From: Anaeromyxobacter paludicola
GTDB lineage: Bacteria; Myxococcota; Myxococcia; Myxococcales; Anaeromyxobacteraceae
Direction: 5' to 3'
Length of the DNA stretch: 64,000 nt
Assembly: GCF_023169965.1 (NCBI RefSeq)
Contig: NZ_AP025592.1
Location: 2,418,001 to 2,482,000, forward strand
Below, in pieces: positions 56,346 through 64,000 of the stretch. The translations under genes were made by a program, and so were the position numbers. The stretch's first letter is position 1, and every line of letters begins with the position of its first letter. Under the pieces are notes generated by a model that saw only the letters and a program-made list of their open reading frames with translations, did no database searches and was not told the origin of the DNA.

Positions 56346-58628
56346 ATGATCCCCGCCATCCTCCTCGCCGCCCTGTCGGCGGCCCCGGCCGGCGAGCTGC
56401 CCCCGGCGGCGCGGGTGGTCCGCGCGCCCGGCGGCCAGGTGATCCACGCGAGCGGCTTCGTCGCCGCGCCGGTGGCGGGCGGCCCCGAGGCGGCGGCGCG
56501 CGCCTTCCTCTCCCGGCACGGCGAGGCGCTCGGGATCGGCGGCGAGCAGGCGCTCCGGCTCGACCGCGCCGGGGCGGCGGGGAGCGTGGCGGCGGTGCGC
56601 TTCACGCGCAGCGTCGAGGGGCTCCCGGTCTTCGGCGGGGGCGTCTCGGTCGGGGTCTCGCCGGAGGGCGGCGTCTTCCTCGTCAACGCGGCGCCGCTGC
56701 CCCCGGCGCAGGCCGGCGCCTTCGCGCTCGGCGAGGCGGCGGCCGTCGAGGCGGCGCTCGCGGCGCTCGGGCCGGCGGCCCGGCTGCGCGCCCCGGCCGT
56801 CGCGGAGCGGGGCTGGCTCCCCTTCTTCGGCGCGCTGCGCGCCGCCTGGCGGGTGGACCTGCCCGTCGCGCCGGCCGCGAGCTTCCGCGTCTACGTGGAC
56901 GCCGCCAGCGGGCGCGCGCTCCACGGGCTCGACCGTCGGCGGCGGGTGAAGGGCGCCGTCTTCGCCGACTCCCCGGTGGCGAGCGGCGCGAAGGACTGCC
57001 CCCTCGCGAGCGGCGTGTACGCCGAGTGCCAGCAGCCCACGCAGGTGGACCTGCCGAACCTCGCGGGCGAGACGCTGCTCTCGGGGAGCCACACCGCGGT
57101 CTGGAACTGCCTGGGCGGCGACGCGCCGGCGCAGAGGGGCGGCACCGCCGCCTGCCAGCAGCTCCCGGCCGACCCGAAGACCGGCTTCGTCTTCGCTCCC
57201 GACGACGCGCCCACCGGCACGGAGCCGGTGCACGGCTCGTACACCGACCGCTTCGCCGAGGTGATGGCCTACTGGCACGTGGACCGGCACGTCGCGTTCC
57301 TGAAGGCGCTCGACCCGGCGGCGCCGAACGCGCTCTCCTTCCTGCCGTCGTTCGTGAACGTGACGCTCGGGGGGCAGCCGTACGACAACGCCTACTTCGA
57401 CCCGACCCTCGGCGGCATGGTGTTCGGCCAGGGGATCCGCGACACCACCTACGACGCCGAGGTCGTCTACCACGAGCTCACCCACGGCGCGGTGGACGCC
57501 TTCGGCGGGCTCGACGAGTTCTACGACGCGCTCGGGGTGCTCGCCGATCCGGGCTCGGTCAACGAGGCCACCGCCGACGCCATGGCGGCCGCCGAGACCG
57601 GCAGCCCCGAGATCTCGCGCTACCTCGCCGGCGCCTTCGGCGCGCCCTACCTGCGCAAGCTGGGCGGGCTGCGCACCTGCCAGGGCGACGGCGGCCCCTC
57701 GGACCTCGGGCTGGGCGTGGACGGGCTCTCGGGCGAGGTCCACGCCGACGGGCAGATCTGGAGCGACTACTTCTGGGAGCTCTACCAGGGGCTCGGCGGC
57801 GTCCCGGCCTGCGGCGGGAAGTGCAACGCCGCGGCCCAGCTCCAGTACAAGGCGCTCGAGCTCTCCGCCGGCGCGCGGAACGGGGTCACCTTCGGCTCGT
57901 ACGCCGCGAGCCTGGTGGCGGCCGCGCAGCAGCTCTTCCCGTCGCGCAAGGACGTCGGCGCCTACGTCGAGTGCGTGGCCGAGCGGCACCAGCTGCTCGA
58001 CCCGGCCGGCGCGCCCGGCGCCGCGCGCACCAGCCCCTGCGACGCTCGGACCGTGCCGCTCTACCAGGGCGAGGAGAAGGTGGCGTACCTCGAGCCCTCG
58101 GTGCAGGGCGAGCCCGCGCTGGCGGCGTTCCAGGCCACCTTCGCCGCGCAGGGCGAGGCGCTCGTGCACGCCTGCGGCAGCCAGGGCGCGGCCGGGACCG
58201 TCTACCTGCGAAAGGGCGCGCCGGTGCAGGTGGACGCCGGGAACCCGGGCGACCCGAGCGCCACCGCGAAGGTGGCCACCTTCGACCTGTCGGCGCCGAT
58301 CGCCTCCGACTGCGCCCGGGGCGCCGACGCGGTGACCCTCCCCGCGGCGGGCACCTGGTACGCGCTCGTGGCCGGCACGGGCGGCACCGCGACCGGCTCG
58401 GCGGCCGACCAGGGGCAGGTCTTCGTGCTCACCGCCGCGTCCGGCCTCGCCGCCCGGCCGAAGGCGACGGTCCCCCGGACCTGCCCGCCCCCCGCGGCGT
58501 CGTCGGGCGGCGGCTGCCAGAGCGGGCCGGCCGGGGCGCTGTCGCTCCTCCCGGTGGCGCTCTGGGCGCTCCGGAAGCGGCTCGCCGTCAGGGGACCACG
58601 ATCGCCGCGGCGTCGAGCTCGAGCGTGA
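56346..58628 (+). CDS. Secreted thermolysin/fungalysin-like metalloprotease with MYXO-CTERM-like tail
   Basis: About 760 residues from ATG 56346 (TTAGGAAG Shine-Dalgarno). A signal-like start is followed by an FTP-type propeptide region (about 20-190). The catalytic zinc motif is H-E-L-T-H at 376-380, with the downstream ligand in N-E-A-T-A-D (Glu407). The C terminus carries G-G-G-C-Q-S-G-P-A-G then a hydrophobic segment (L-S-L-L-P-V-A-L-W-A-L) and a basic tail, matching the MYXO-CTERM sorting signal that predicts processing by a rhombosortase/myxosortase-type protease and surface anchoring. The last 41 bases overlap the convergent rapA-like gene. Confidence 0.85.
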   Translation: MIPAILLAALSAAPAGELPPAARVVRAPGGQVIHASGFVAAPVAGGPEAAARAFLSRHGEALGIGGEQALRLDRAGAAGSVAAVRFTRSVEGLPVFGGGVSVGVSPEGGVFLVNAAPLPPAQAGAFALGEAAAVEAALAALGPAARLRAPAVAERGWLPFFGALRAAWRVDLPVAPAASFRVYVDAASGRALHGLDRRRRVKGAVFADSPVASGAKDCPLASGVYAECQQPTQVDLPNLAGETLLSGSHTAVWNCLGGDAPAQRGGTAACQQLPADPKTGFVFAPDDAPTGTEPVHGSYTDRFAEVMAYWHVDRHVAFLKALDPAAPNALSFLPSFVNVTLGGQPYDNAYFDPTLGGMVFGQGIRDTTYDAEVVYHELTHGAVDAFGGLDEFYDALGVLADPGSVNEATADAMAAAETGSPEISRYLAGAFGAPYLRKLGGLRTCQGDGGPSDLGLGVDGLSGEVHADGQIWSDYFWELYQGLGGVPACGGKCNAAAQLQYKALELSAGARNGVTFGSYAASLVAAAQQLFPSRKDVGAYVECVAERHQLLDPAGAPGAARTSPCDARTVPLYQGEEKVAYLEPSVQGEPALAAFQATFAAQGEALVHACGSQGAAGTVYLRKGAPVQVDAGNPGDPSATAKVATFDLSAPIASDCARGADAVTLPAAGTWYALVAGTGGTATGSAADQGQVFVLTAASGLAARPKATVPRTCPPPAASSGGGCQSGPAGALSLLPVALWALRKRLAVRGPRSPRRRARA

Positions 58629-61245
58629 CCTGCTCGAGCGCGCCCTGGACCGCGGCCCGGTGCGCCCGCAGGCGCGCCAGCGCGTCCTCGACCGCCTCGC
58701 GCGGCGCGCCGCCCTCGAAGGCCGACTCGACCAGCCGGAGCTCCTCCACGTCCACGTGATCGGCGAGCGCCTCGAGGGCCGCCTCCAGCCGGCGCTCGAG
58801 CTGCAGCTTGGCGTCGCGCTCGGCCGCGAGCCGCGCCGCCTCCAGCACCGCCGGCGGCGGGGCGCCGACGCGCGCGTCCTCGATCTCGTCCTCCTGCTCG
58901 AGCCGGAGCGCGCCGCCGGGGACGAGCTTGTTCCCCTCGGCGAGCTCGACCATGACCGAGATGGGCGCGCCCTCGACGTAGCGCGAGGCCTGCCGCGCCG
59001 GGACGCGCGCGCCCGGCTCGAGGTCGGCCGGCGCCGGCCAGGCGAGGGTGAAGCGCGCGTAGAGCGCCCCCCGCCGCGGCGCCCACTCCGCCTTCATGGC
59101 CGCCGCGCGCCCCACCTCGCCGTCGCGGACCAGGCCCACCAGCGCCTCGACCAGCCGGTGGCCGGTGGCGAACCACTCGAGCTCGTCGCGCGCCACCGCC
59201 GTCTCGCGCCAGAAGCTGCCGAGGTGCGTGACCGGCTCGTCGGGAATCTCCATGCCCGGGAGCGCCTCGATCCGGAGCTGCGAGCCGAGCGTGAAGGCGA
59301 CCTCGAACGGGTGGACGTTCTGGTCGGTGTCCACCTCGAGCCCCACCCGGCGGCCCACGCCGACGGAGAGGTCCTCGAGCTCCTCCTCGAGCCAGCGTGA
59401 CAGCGTGAGGAGCGACTGCTCCACGTCGCCCTTCGGCGGCTCCTCGCCGAGGCGGTCGAAGCCGTTCTTCACGAGCCGCCGCAGCTCCGGGAGCGAGGCG
59501 GAGCGCAGGTCGAGGAGCGGGTCGCCCTCGTGCTGGGCCCGGCGCGCGTCGGCCACCCGCGCCGCGAGCTTCTCGCGGAACGCGGCGCGCGCGCGGAGCG
59601 GCTTCTCGCGCAGCGTCGCGAGCTCCTGCGGGAGCGAGGCGAGCACCGCGTCGAGGCCGCCGACCGGCTCCTCGAAGATGCCGATCTCGCGCTGGTAGAG
59701 GTCGGCGAGGAAGGCCTCCTCCCCCGGCTCGGCGATGACGTGGATCTCGACCGGGCGGGTCTGCCCGAGCCGGTCGAGCCGGCCGATGCGCTGCTCGAGC
59801 GCGAGGGGGGAGTCGGGCAGGTCCACGCAGACGAGGTGGTGCGCGAACTGGAAGTTGCGCCCCTCGCCGCCCGCCTCGCCGGAGAGGAGGACCATCGGCC
59901 CCTCCGGATCGCGGAAGCGGGCCACCAGCCGGTCGCGGGCCTCGATGGTGTCGGCGTCGTCGTAGAGGAGCGCCTCGAGCCCGGCGTGGGCGAGGCCGGC
60001 CTGCAGCTCGCGCAGGGGCTCGACCGACGCGCCGAAGGCGAGCACCTTCTCGCCGGCGCGGGCGAGGCCGGCGCAGAGCTCGACCAGCGCCGCCGGCTTC
60101 CTGCCCTCCTCGACGTCGTGGCGGCGCAGCAGGCGCTGGGTGAACGCGCCCACCTTGACGCGGCGGTTGCGGACCAGCCGCGCCGAGAGGCTGTAGCGAT
60201 CGGCGAGGTGGGCGAGGAGCGCGTCGCGGTCCGACTCCTCGTCCTGGAACACCGGGTCCTCCGGCGAGAGGGCGACCAGCCGGGCGCGGGCCTCCGTCGC
60301 CGAGCCGCTGGCGACGAGGTGGCGGGCCACCTCGGCGTACGCCTCGTGCTTCGCGAGCCGGTCGAGGAAGGACTCGAGGGTGGTGGTCGGGACAGGCTCC
60401 ACGAGGGAGAGGAGGCGGAAGTACTCGCGCGGGTCGAGCCGCACCGGCGTGGCGGTGAGGAGGAGGAGCCCGAAGGAGGCCCGGGCGATGGGCGCGACCG
60501 GGGCGTAGAGCGCGTCCTCGGCGAGGTGGTGGGCCTCGTCCACGATGACGAGGTCGAGCGGCAGGTCGGCGGCCGCGTCGGCGAGGTCGGGGTCGGCGGC
60601 CAGCGCCTCGAGCGAGACGATGGCGTGCGGCGAGCGGACGAGCGCCGACTCCGCGCCGCCCATGGCCTGGATGCGGTCCGGGGTGAGGAGCGAGAAGAGC
60701 GCGTTGAACTTGTGGAAGAGCTCGGCGAGCCACTGGAAGGCGAGGTGCTCGGGGACGATGACGAGCACGCGCTCGGCGATGCCGAGCTGGCGCATGCCGG
60801 CGAAGACCAGGCCCGCCTCGATGGTCTTGCCGAGGCCGACCTCGTCGGCGAGGACGAAGCGGGGGGCGCGGTCGGCGAGGATCCGGCCGGCGGCGCCCAC
60901 CTGGTGCGGGAGCACGTGGACGCGGCTCGAGAGGAGCGCGCCCAGGCTGTCGGCGCGGCGCATCGCCTCGAAGCGGAGGACGCGGCCGCGCAGCTTGAAG
61001 GCGGCGGAGGAGCCCGGCTGGCCGGAGGCGAGCGCCTCGAGGGCGCCGCCGCGCGGCTGCTCGATGGGCGTCTCCTGCGGGACCTCGGCGAGCATCGGGT
61101 CGCGCCCCGAGACCACCGTGACACCGTCGCGGCCGGCGAAGCGGACCGCCAGCCGGCGGCCCTCGTCGGCCACCTGGATGACGACGCCCACGCCCCAGCC
61201 GCGCTGCGCGCGGTGCACGACCTTCATGCCCGGTTCCCAGTTCAT
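58588..61245 (-). CDS. RapA/HepA-like SNF2-family ATPase
   Basis: An 885-residue helicase-like protein from the ATG at 61245 (AGAGGG Shine-Dalgarno). SNF2 motifs are D-E-V-G-L-G-K-T-I-E-A-G (Walker A), V-D-E-A-H-H-L-A-E-D (DEAH type) and Q-R-I-G-R-L-D-R-L-G-Q-T (motif VI). RapA-type proteins bind RNA polymerase and help recycle it. The N-terminal RapA domains that bind polymerase are short here, and a Tudor/KOW-like V-V-H-R-A-Q-R-G-W-G-V-G-V-V segment is present. Being clearly SNF2, the exact RapA assignment is likely but unverified. Confidence 0.85.
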   Translation of the reverse strand: MNWEPGMKVVHRAQRGWGVGVVIQVADEGRRLAVRFAGRDGVTVVSGRDPMLAEVPQETPIEQPRGGALEALASGQPGSSAAFKLRGRVLRFEAMRRADSLGALLSSRVHVLPHQVGAAGRILADRAPRFVLADEVGLGKTIEAGLVFAGMRQLGIAERVLVIVPEHLAFQWLAELFHKFNALFSLLTPDRIQAMGGAESALVRSPHAIVSLEALAADPDLADAAADLPLDLVIVDEAHHLAEDALYAPVAPIARASFGLLLLTATPVRLDPREYFRLLSLVEPVPTTTLESFLDRLAKHEAYAEVARHLVASGSATEARARLVALSPEDPVFQDEESDRDALLAHLADRYSLSARLVRNRRVKVGAFTQRLLRRHDVEEGRKPAALVELCAGLARAGEKVLAFGASVEPLRELQAGLAHAGLEALLYDDADTIEARDRLVARFRDPEGPMVLLSGEAGGEGRNFQFAHHLVCVDLPDSPLALEQRIGRLDRLGQTRPVEIHVIAEPGEEAFLADLYQREIGIFEEPVGGLDAVLASLPQELATLREKPLRARAAFREKLAARVADARRAQHEGDPLLDLRSASLPELRRLVKNGFDRLGEEPPKGDVEQSLLTLSRWLEEELEDLSVGVGRRVGLEVDTDQNVHPFEVAFTLGSQLRIEALPGMEIPDEPVTHLGSFWRETAVARDELEWFATGHRLVEALVGLVRDGEVGRAAAMKAEWAPRRGALYARFTLAWPAPADLEPGARVPARQASRYVEGAPISVMVELAEGNKLVPGGALRLEQEDEIEDARVGAPPPAVLEAARLAAERDAKLQLERRLEAALEALADHVDVEELRLVESAFEGGAPREAVEDALARLRAHRAAVQGALEQVTLELDAAAIVVP

Positions 61246-61427
61246 GCGGCCCTCTAGCATCCGGTTCGGCGGGTGATCCAGCAATACCCGCTGGGGCTGC
61301 CGGGGACCGGGCCCGCTCTCCGGCCTTCTCGGCGGCGGCGCCGGGGGCGGCGAGGGTCCTCCGGACGGGCCGGAGGAGCCTCCTCGCCGGGTCGCGGGAC
61401 CCTCGATCCGATTCGTGCGCGCGGACG

Positions 61428-61456
61428 TTGACAGCCCCCGGCCGCCACGCTAGAAC
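61428..61456 (+). promoter_or_regulatory. Promoter of tRNA-Val / tRNA-Asp
   Basis: Consensus TTGACA (61428-61433) and TAGAAC (61451-61456), 17 bases apart, give a start near 61463. This is 16 bases before tRNA-Val and would drive both tRNAs as one unit. Confidence 0.7.
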
Positions 61457-61478
61457 GCCCGCCTGCCGTCGCCCTCGG

Positions 61479-61550
61479 GGGCGGATAGCTCAGCGGTAGA
61501 GCGTCGCCCTTACAAGGCGAGGGTCGCAGGTTCGAGACCTGCTCCGCCCA
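61479..61550 (+). tRNA. tRNA-Val (anticodon TAC)
   Basis: A 72-base cloverleaf: acceptor GGGCGGA pairs with TCCGCCC, discriminator A at 61550; D-arm TAGCTCAGCGGTAGAGC; anticodon loop CTTACAA with anticodon TAC; T-arm CAGGTTCGAGACCTG. CCA is not encoded. Confidence 0.96.
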
Positions 61551-61564
61551 AGACCTTTGTACTT

Positions 61565-61641
61565 GGGGAGTTAGTTAAGTCGGTCATAACGCCGGCCTGT
61601 CACGCCGGAGGCCACGGGTTCGAGTCCCGTACTCCCCGCCA
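61565..61641 (+). tRNA. tRNA-Asp (anticodon GTC)
   Basis: A 77-base gene with acceptor GGGGAGT pairing with ACTCCCC, discriminator G and encoded CCA (61639-61641). The anticodon loop is CTGTCAC with anticodon GTC; T-arm contains GGTTCGAGTCC. It follows tRNA-Val by 14 bases. Confidence 0.96.
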
Positions 61642-61645
61642 TACA

Positions 61646-61696
61646 AGAGGCCGGAATCGTTCCCGAATCGGGAAGGGTTCCGGCCTCTCTCTTTTT
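61646..61696 (+). terminator. Intrinsic terminator after tRNA-Asp
   Basis: An 11-bp outer stem (61646-61656 with 61678-61688) surrounds a smaller inner hairpin, followed by CTCTTTTT. It ends the tRNA-Val-tRNA-Asp unit just before the convergent cysteine-rich gene. Confidence 0.88.
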
Positions 61697-61706
61697 CGAG
61701 TCCGGC

Positions 61707-63608
61707 TCACCCCCGCCGCCGCCCGACGCGCGCTGCCAGGAGCAGCGCCACCACCCCCAGCGCCTCCGCGCCCGCCGGGCCACTGCTGCAGCCGCCACCA
61801 TGCTGGGCCGGCGGCGAAGCCACGCAGGTCCCAGACGCGCAGGCCCCTCCGACGCAGGGCGTGCCGTCGGCCGCCAGGGGCCGGCTGCAGGTGCCCTTGG
61901 CGGGGTCGCAGGTCCCGGCCACATGGCAGGCGTCGGCCGCGGCGCAGGCAACACGGCCGGTGGGGCTGCCGCACACGCCAGCCTGGCAGGTCTCGCCGCT
62001 CGTGCAGGCGTCGCCGTCGTCGCAGGCGGTGCCGTCATTCACCGGCAGAGAGGCCGTGCAGGTGCCGGTGACGAGGTCGCAGGTACGGGTGCGGTGGCAC
62101 GGGTCGAGCGCCGGGCAATCGGCGTCGGAACCGCAGGCGCAGGTGCTGGTCGCAGGGACGCACGCCCCCGACCGGCAGGCGTCGCCGCTCGTGCAGCTCC
62201 GCCCGTCGTCGCAGGGCGTGCCCTCCGAGGCGAGCGGGCTCGAGCAGGCGCCGGTGGCAGGGTCGCAGGTGCCGGCGGTGTGACACTGATCGAGGGCAGC
62301 GCAGGTCACCGGGTTCGACCCCACGCAAGCGCCGGCCTGGCAGGTGTCGGTCCGGGTGCACCGGTCGCCATCGTCGCAAGCGGAGCCGTCGGAGAGCACC
62401 GGGTAGACGCAGCCGGCCACCGGATCGCACGCGTTGGCGGGGCCGTGGCACGGGGGCGGGGCGCCGCAGGCCACGGTGCCGCCGCCGATGCAGGCGCCGC
62501 CCAGGCAGGCATCGGCCTGGGTGCAGGCGTTGCCGTCGTTGCAGGCCGTGCCGTCGGGCTTGGTCGGATTGGAGCAGGTGCCGGTCCTGGGGTCGCAGGT
62601 GCCGGCCTGGTGGCACTGGTCGGGCACGGCGCAGGTGACGGGGCTGGTGCCCGTGCAGGCGCCGGCCTGGCAAGTGTCGGTCTGCGTGCAGGCGTTGCCG
62701 TCGTTGCAGGCGGTACCGTTGGCCTTGGCAGGGTTGGAGCAGGCGCCGGTGGCGGGGTTGCAGGTGCCGGCGGTGTGACACTGATCGAGGGCAGCGCAGG
62801 TCACGGGGTTGGTGCCCGTGCAGGCGCCGCCCAGGCAAGCGTCGTTCTGGGTGCAGGCGTTGCCGTCGTTGCAGGCGGTGCCGTCGGCCTTGGCCGGGTT
62901 GGAGCAGGTGCCGGTGACGGGGTTGCACACGCCAGCCTGGTGGCACTGGTCGGACGCGGCGCAGGTGACGGGGTTGCCGCCGGTACAGGCGCCGTTCTGG
63001 CAGGTGTCGGTCTGGGTGCAGGCATCGCCGTCGTCGCAGGCGGCGCCGTTGGGCTTGGCCGGGTTGGAGCAGGCCCCAGTGGCGGGGTTGCACACACCGG
63101 CCTGGTGGCACTGGTCGGGCACGGCACAGGTGACGGGGTTGGTGCCCGTGCAGACGCCGCTCTGGCAGACGTCGGTCTGGGTGCAGGCGTTGCCGTCGTC
63201 GCAGGTGGTGCCGTCGGACCTGGCAGGGTTGGAGCAGGCGCCGGTGGAGGGGTCGCAGGTGCCGGCCTGGTGGCACTGGTCGAGAGCGGCGCAGGTGACG
63301 GGGTTGGTGCCCGTACAGACGGCGTTCTGGCAGACGTCGACCTGGGTGCAAGCGTTGCCGTCGTCACAGGTGGTGCCGTTGGGGACGACCAGGTGAGTGC
63401 AGTTCCCCGAACCGTCGCAGACGTCGGCGGTGCAAGGGTTGGCGTCGTCCGCGCAAGCGGTGCCGGCAGGCTGGCCCGTGCACGAGGCCACCAGGGACGC
63501 GCCGGCCACCCCGGTGGCATGCGGGGTCGACGTCGAGGAGGCCGGCGACTGCCCGCAGGCGGCGAGGAGGAGTGCGGTGGCACACGCGGCGCGAGCGACT
63601 TCGTTCAT
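61707..63608 (-). CDS. Cysteine-rich repeat lipoprotein with MYXO-CTERM-like tail
   Basis: A 633-residue protein. The N terminus has a lipobox L-A-A-C-G (Cys18) after a hydrophobic segment. From residue 81 to about 584 come nine repeats of about 55 residues, each carrying C-D-D-G-N-A-C-T-Q-like and T-C-A-x-x-D-Q-C-H-x-A-G motifs with conserved cysteines that should form disulfides in the exported state. The C terminus has G-G-G-C-S-S-G-P-A-G, a hydrophobic helix and a basic R-R-R tail. Repeat proteins of this kind occur in myxobacterial surface and adhesion proteins. It is the only gene with both a lipobox and such a tail in this window. Confidence 0.8.
   Translation of the reverse strand: MNEVARAACATALLLAACGQSPASSTSTPHATGVAGASLVASCTGQPAGTACADDANPCTADVCDGSGNCTHLVVPNGTTCDDGNACTQVDVCQNAVCTGTNPVTCAALDQCHQAGTCDPSTGACSNPARSDGTTCDDGNACTQTDVCQSGVCTGTNPVTCAVPDQCHQAGVCNPATGACSNPAKPNGAACDDGDACTQTDTCQNGACTGGNPVTCAASDQCHQAGVCNPVTGTCSNPAKADGTACNDGNACTQNDACLGGACTGTNPVTCAALDQCHTAGTCNPATGACSNPAKANGTACNDGNACTQTDTCQAGACTGTSPVTCAVPDQCHQAGTCDPRTGTCSNPTKPDGTACNDGNACTQADACLGGACIGGGTVACGAPPPCHGPANACDPVAGCVYPVLSDGSACDDGDRCTRTDTCQAGACVGSNPVTCAALDQCHTAGTCDPATGACSSPLASEGTPCDDGRSCTSGDACRSGACVPATSTCACGSDADCPALDPCHRTRTCDLVTGTCTASLPVNDGTACDDGDACTSGETCQAGVCGSPTGRVACAAADACHVAGTCDPAKGTCSRPLAADGTPCVGGACASGTCVASPPAQHGGGCSSGPAGAEALGVVALLLAARVGRRRG
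61857..63368 (-). repeat. Nine tandem coding repeats of about 165 bp
   Basis: The coding region of the cysteine-rich lipoprotein is built of about nine direct repeats, period close to 165 bases (55 residues). The central copies (repeats 2 to 5 from the N terminus) are nearly identical in DNA, whereas the sixth and eighth are diverged, suggesting recent amplification by unequal recombination. Copy number may vary between strains. Confidence 0.8.
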
Positions 63609-64000
63609 GAGGCCCCCCGGGGCACGGACTGCGATTCACCGAGGCTACCAGAGGCCACTGCTGCCGTCGGCACCCGATTTCACGGATCGGATAGCCGCAT
63701 CGGCGAGGGCCTTCACCGGCGAGCTGCGGGATCGGCAGATGCCCTCGCAGGCCGATCCCAGCCACGCCACGACGCCCTGGTACGCCCGCCGCGGGCACCG
63801 GGGTGACGCCAGGCCGTCGCCGCGGCCGGCGTGAGCCCCTGGGCACCGCTCTCGAAGGAGGCTCTTCGCGGCCCCGCCGGCCTCCCCGGTTCACGGCACG
63901 CGGCCGGCGGCGCGCGCCGCTCCGGGAGGTCGGCTCGGGACGCCACTTCATCCGGCGTGCCACGCACGCCCGCGCGCCTCCTCCGGATTCACCATTCGTG
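63609..64000. other. No gene recognised in the terminal 392 bases
   Basis: After the start of the cysteine-rich lipoprotein no convincing coding region, tRNA or terminator was found to the end of the window. Open frames here on both strands lack family similarity and are compositionally typical of GC-rich shadow frames. The segment likely holds the promoter of the lipoprotein gene, but no clear -35/-10 pair was recognised. Confidence 0.5.

Noticed and set aside
61479-61641. tRNA pair as an integration site for a mobile element
   Set aside because: No integrase gene, no direct repeat of the tRNA 3' end and normal composition on both sides.
61857-63368. CRISPR-like regular repeats
   Set aside because: Period of about 165 bp, all in one coding frame without spacers; these are protein repeats.
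63397-63834. 145-residue plus-strand frame at the end of the window
   Set aside because: It is largely antisense to the lipoprotein N terminus and has no domain or ribosome-binding site.

Overview
The window comes from a very GC-rich bacterium and fits Myxococcota best, most likely an Anaeromyxobacter-like genus. The supporting signs are a pilB-T-C-S-R cluster in the order known from myxobacteria, two proteins with MYXO-CTERM-type C-terminal tails, a poly-HAMP chemoreceptor, DUF4388 (PATAN) and degenerate GGDEF signalling proteins, and frequent 4-bp start/stop overlaps (GTGA, ATGA). The genus name is an inference; no rRNA or other definitive marker is present. Third-position GC bias produces long open frames opposite real genes, and these were discarded.

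Layout. 1-2.8 kb: the end of a TPR protein and a YfhO-like membrane protein. 2.9-16.6 kb (minus strand): type IV pilus block. A sigma70-like promoter precedes pilB-pilT-pilC-pilS-pilR. A separate candidate sigma54 promoter precedes pilY1 and three minor prepilins (PilV-, PilW- and PilX-like). The major pilin pilA and the pilM-Q alignment genes are not in the window. 16.7-21 kb (minus): yebC-deoA-punA-cdd-ribF, a nucleoside salvage string with a flavin gene. 21.7-26.9 kb (minus): complete iscS-iscU-iscA-hscB-hscA-fdx-iscX operon without iscR; its HscB has a eukaryote-like N-terminal tetracysteine module. 27-30 kb: CcdA/DsbD-type thiol reductase, two possible small proteins and an HDOD regulator. 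30.1-34 kb: tRNA-Leu(CAG) with a terminator, then argC, a fused argJ-argB gene and argR, preceded by three phased ATGCAT boxes that look like an autoregulated ArgR operator.

34-38 kb: a poly-HAMP chemoreceptor translationally coupled to a periplasmic amino-acid-type binding protein. 38-45.5 kb: DJ-1/PfpI protein, a lipoprotein, an FAD amine oxidase-like protein, a beta-hydroxyacid dehydrogenase, a single-domain response regulator, and two tandem WYL regulators. A perfect 11-bp inverted repeat separates the WYL pair from a divergent DUF1054-like gene. 45.5-50.4 kb: a coiled-coil membrane protein, a histidine kinase coupled to an M16 protease, hemerythrin and a small unknown. 50.4-56.3 kb (minus): dapF, a degenerate GGDEF protein apparently using a CTG start, a PATAN response regulator and phzF; then a secreted protein and argE. 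56.3-63.6 kb: a secreted thermolysin-like protease with a MYXO-CTERM tail, a RapA-like SNF2 ATPase, tRNA-Val and tRNA-Asp with promoter and terminator, and a cysteine-rich repeat lipoprotein that also carries a MYXO-CTERM-like tail.

No mobile element, integrase, CRISPR array, rRNA or prophage was seen. The strongest candidates for new biology are the ArgR/ArgJ-ArgB unit with a possibly leaderless argC, the WYL pair with its operator and DUF1054-like target, the chemoreceptor/binding-protein pair, the HSC20-like HscB and the dapF signalling operon.
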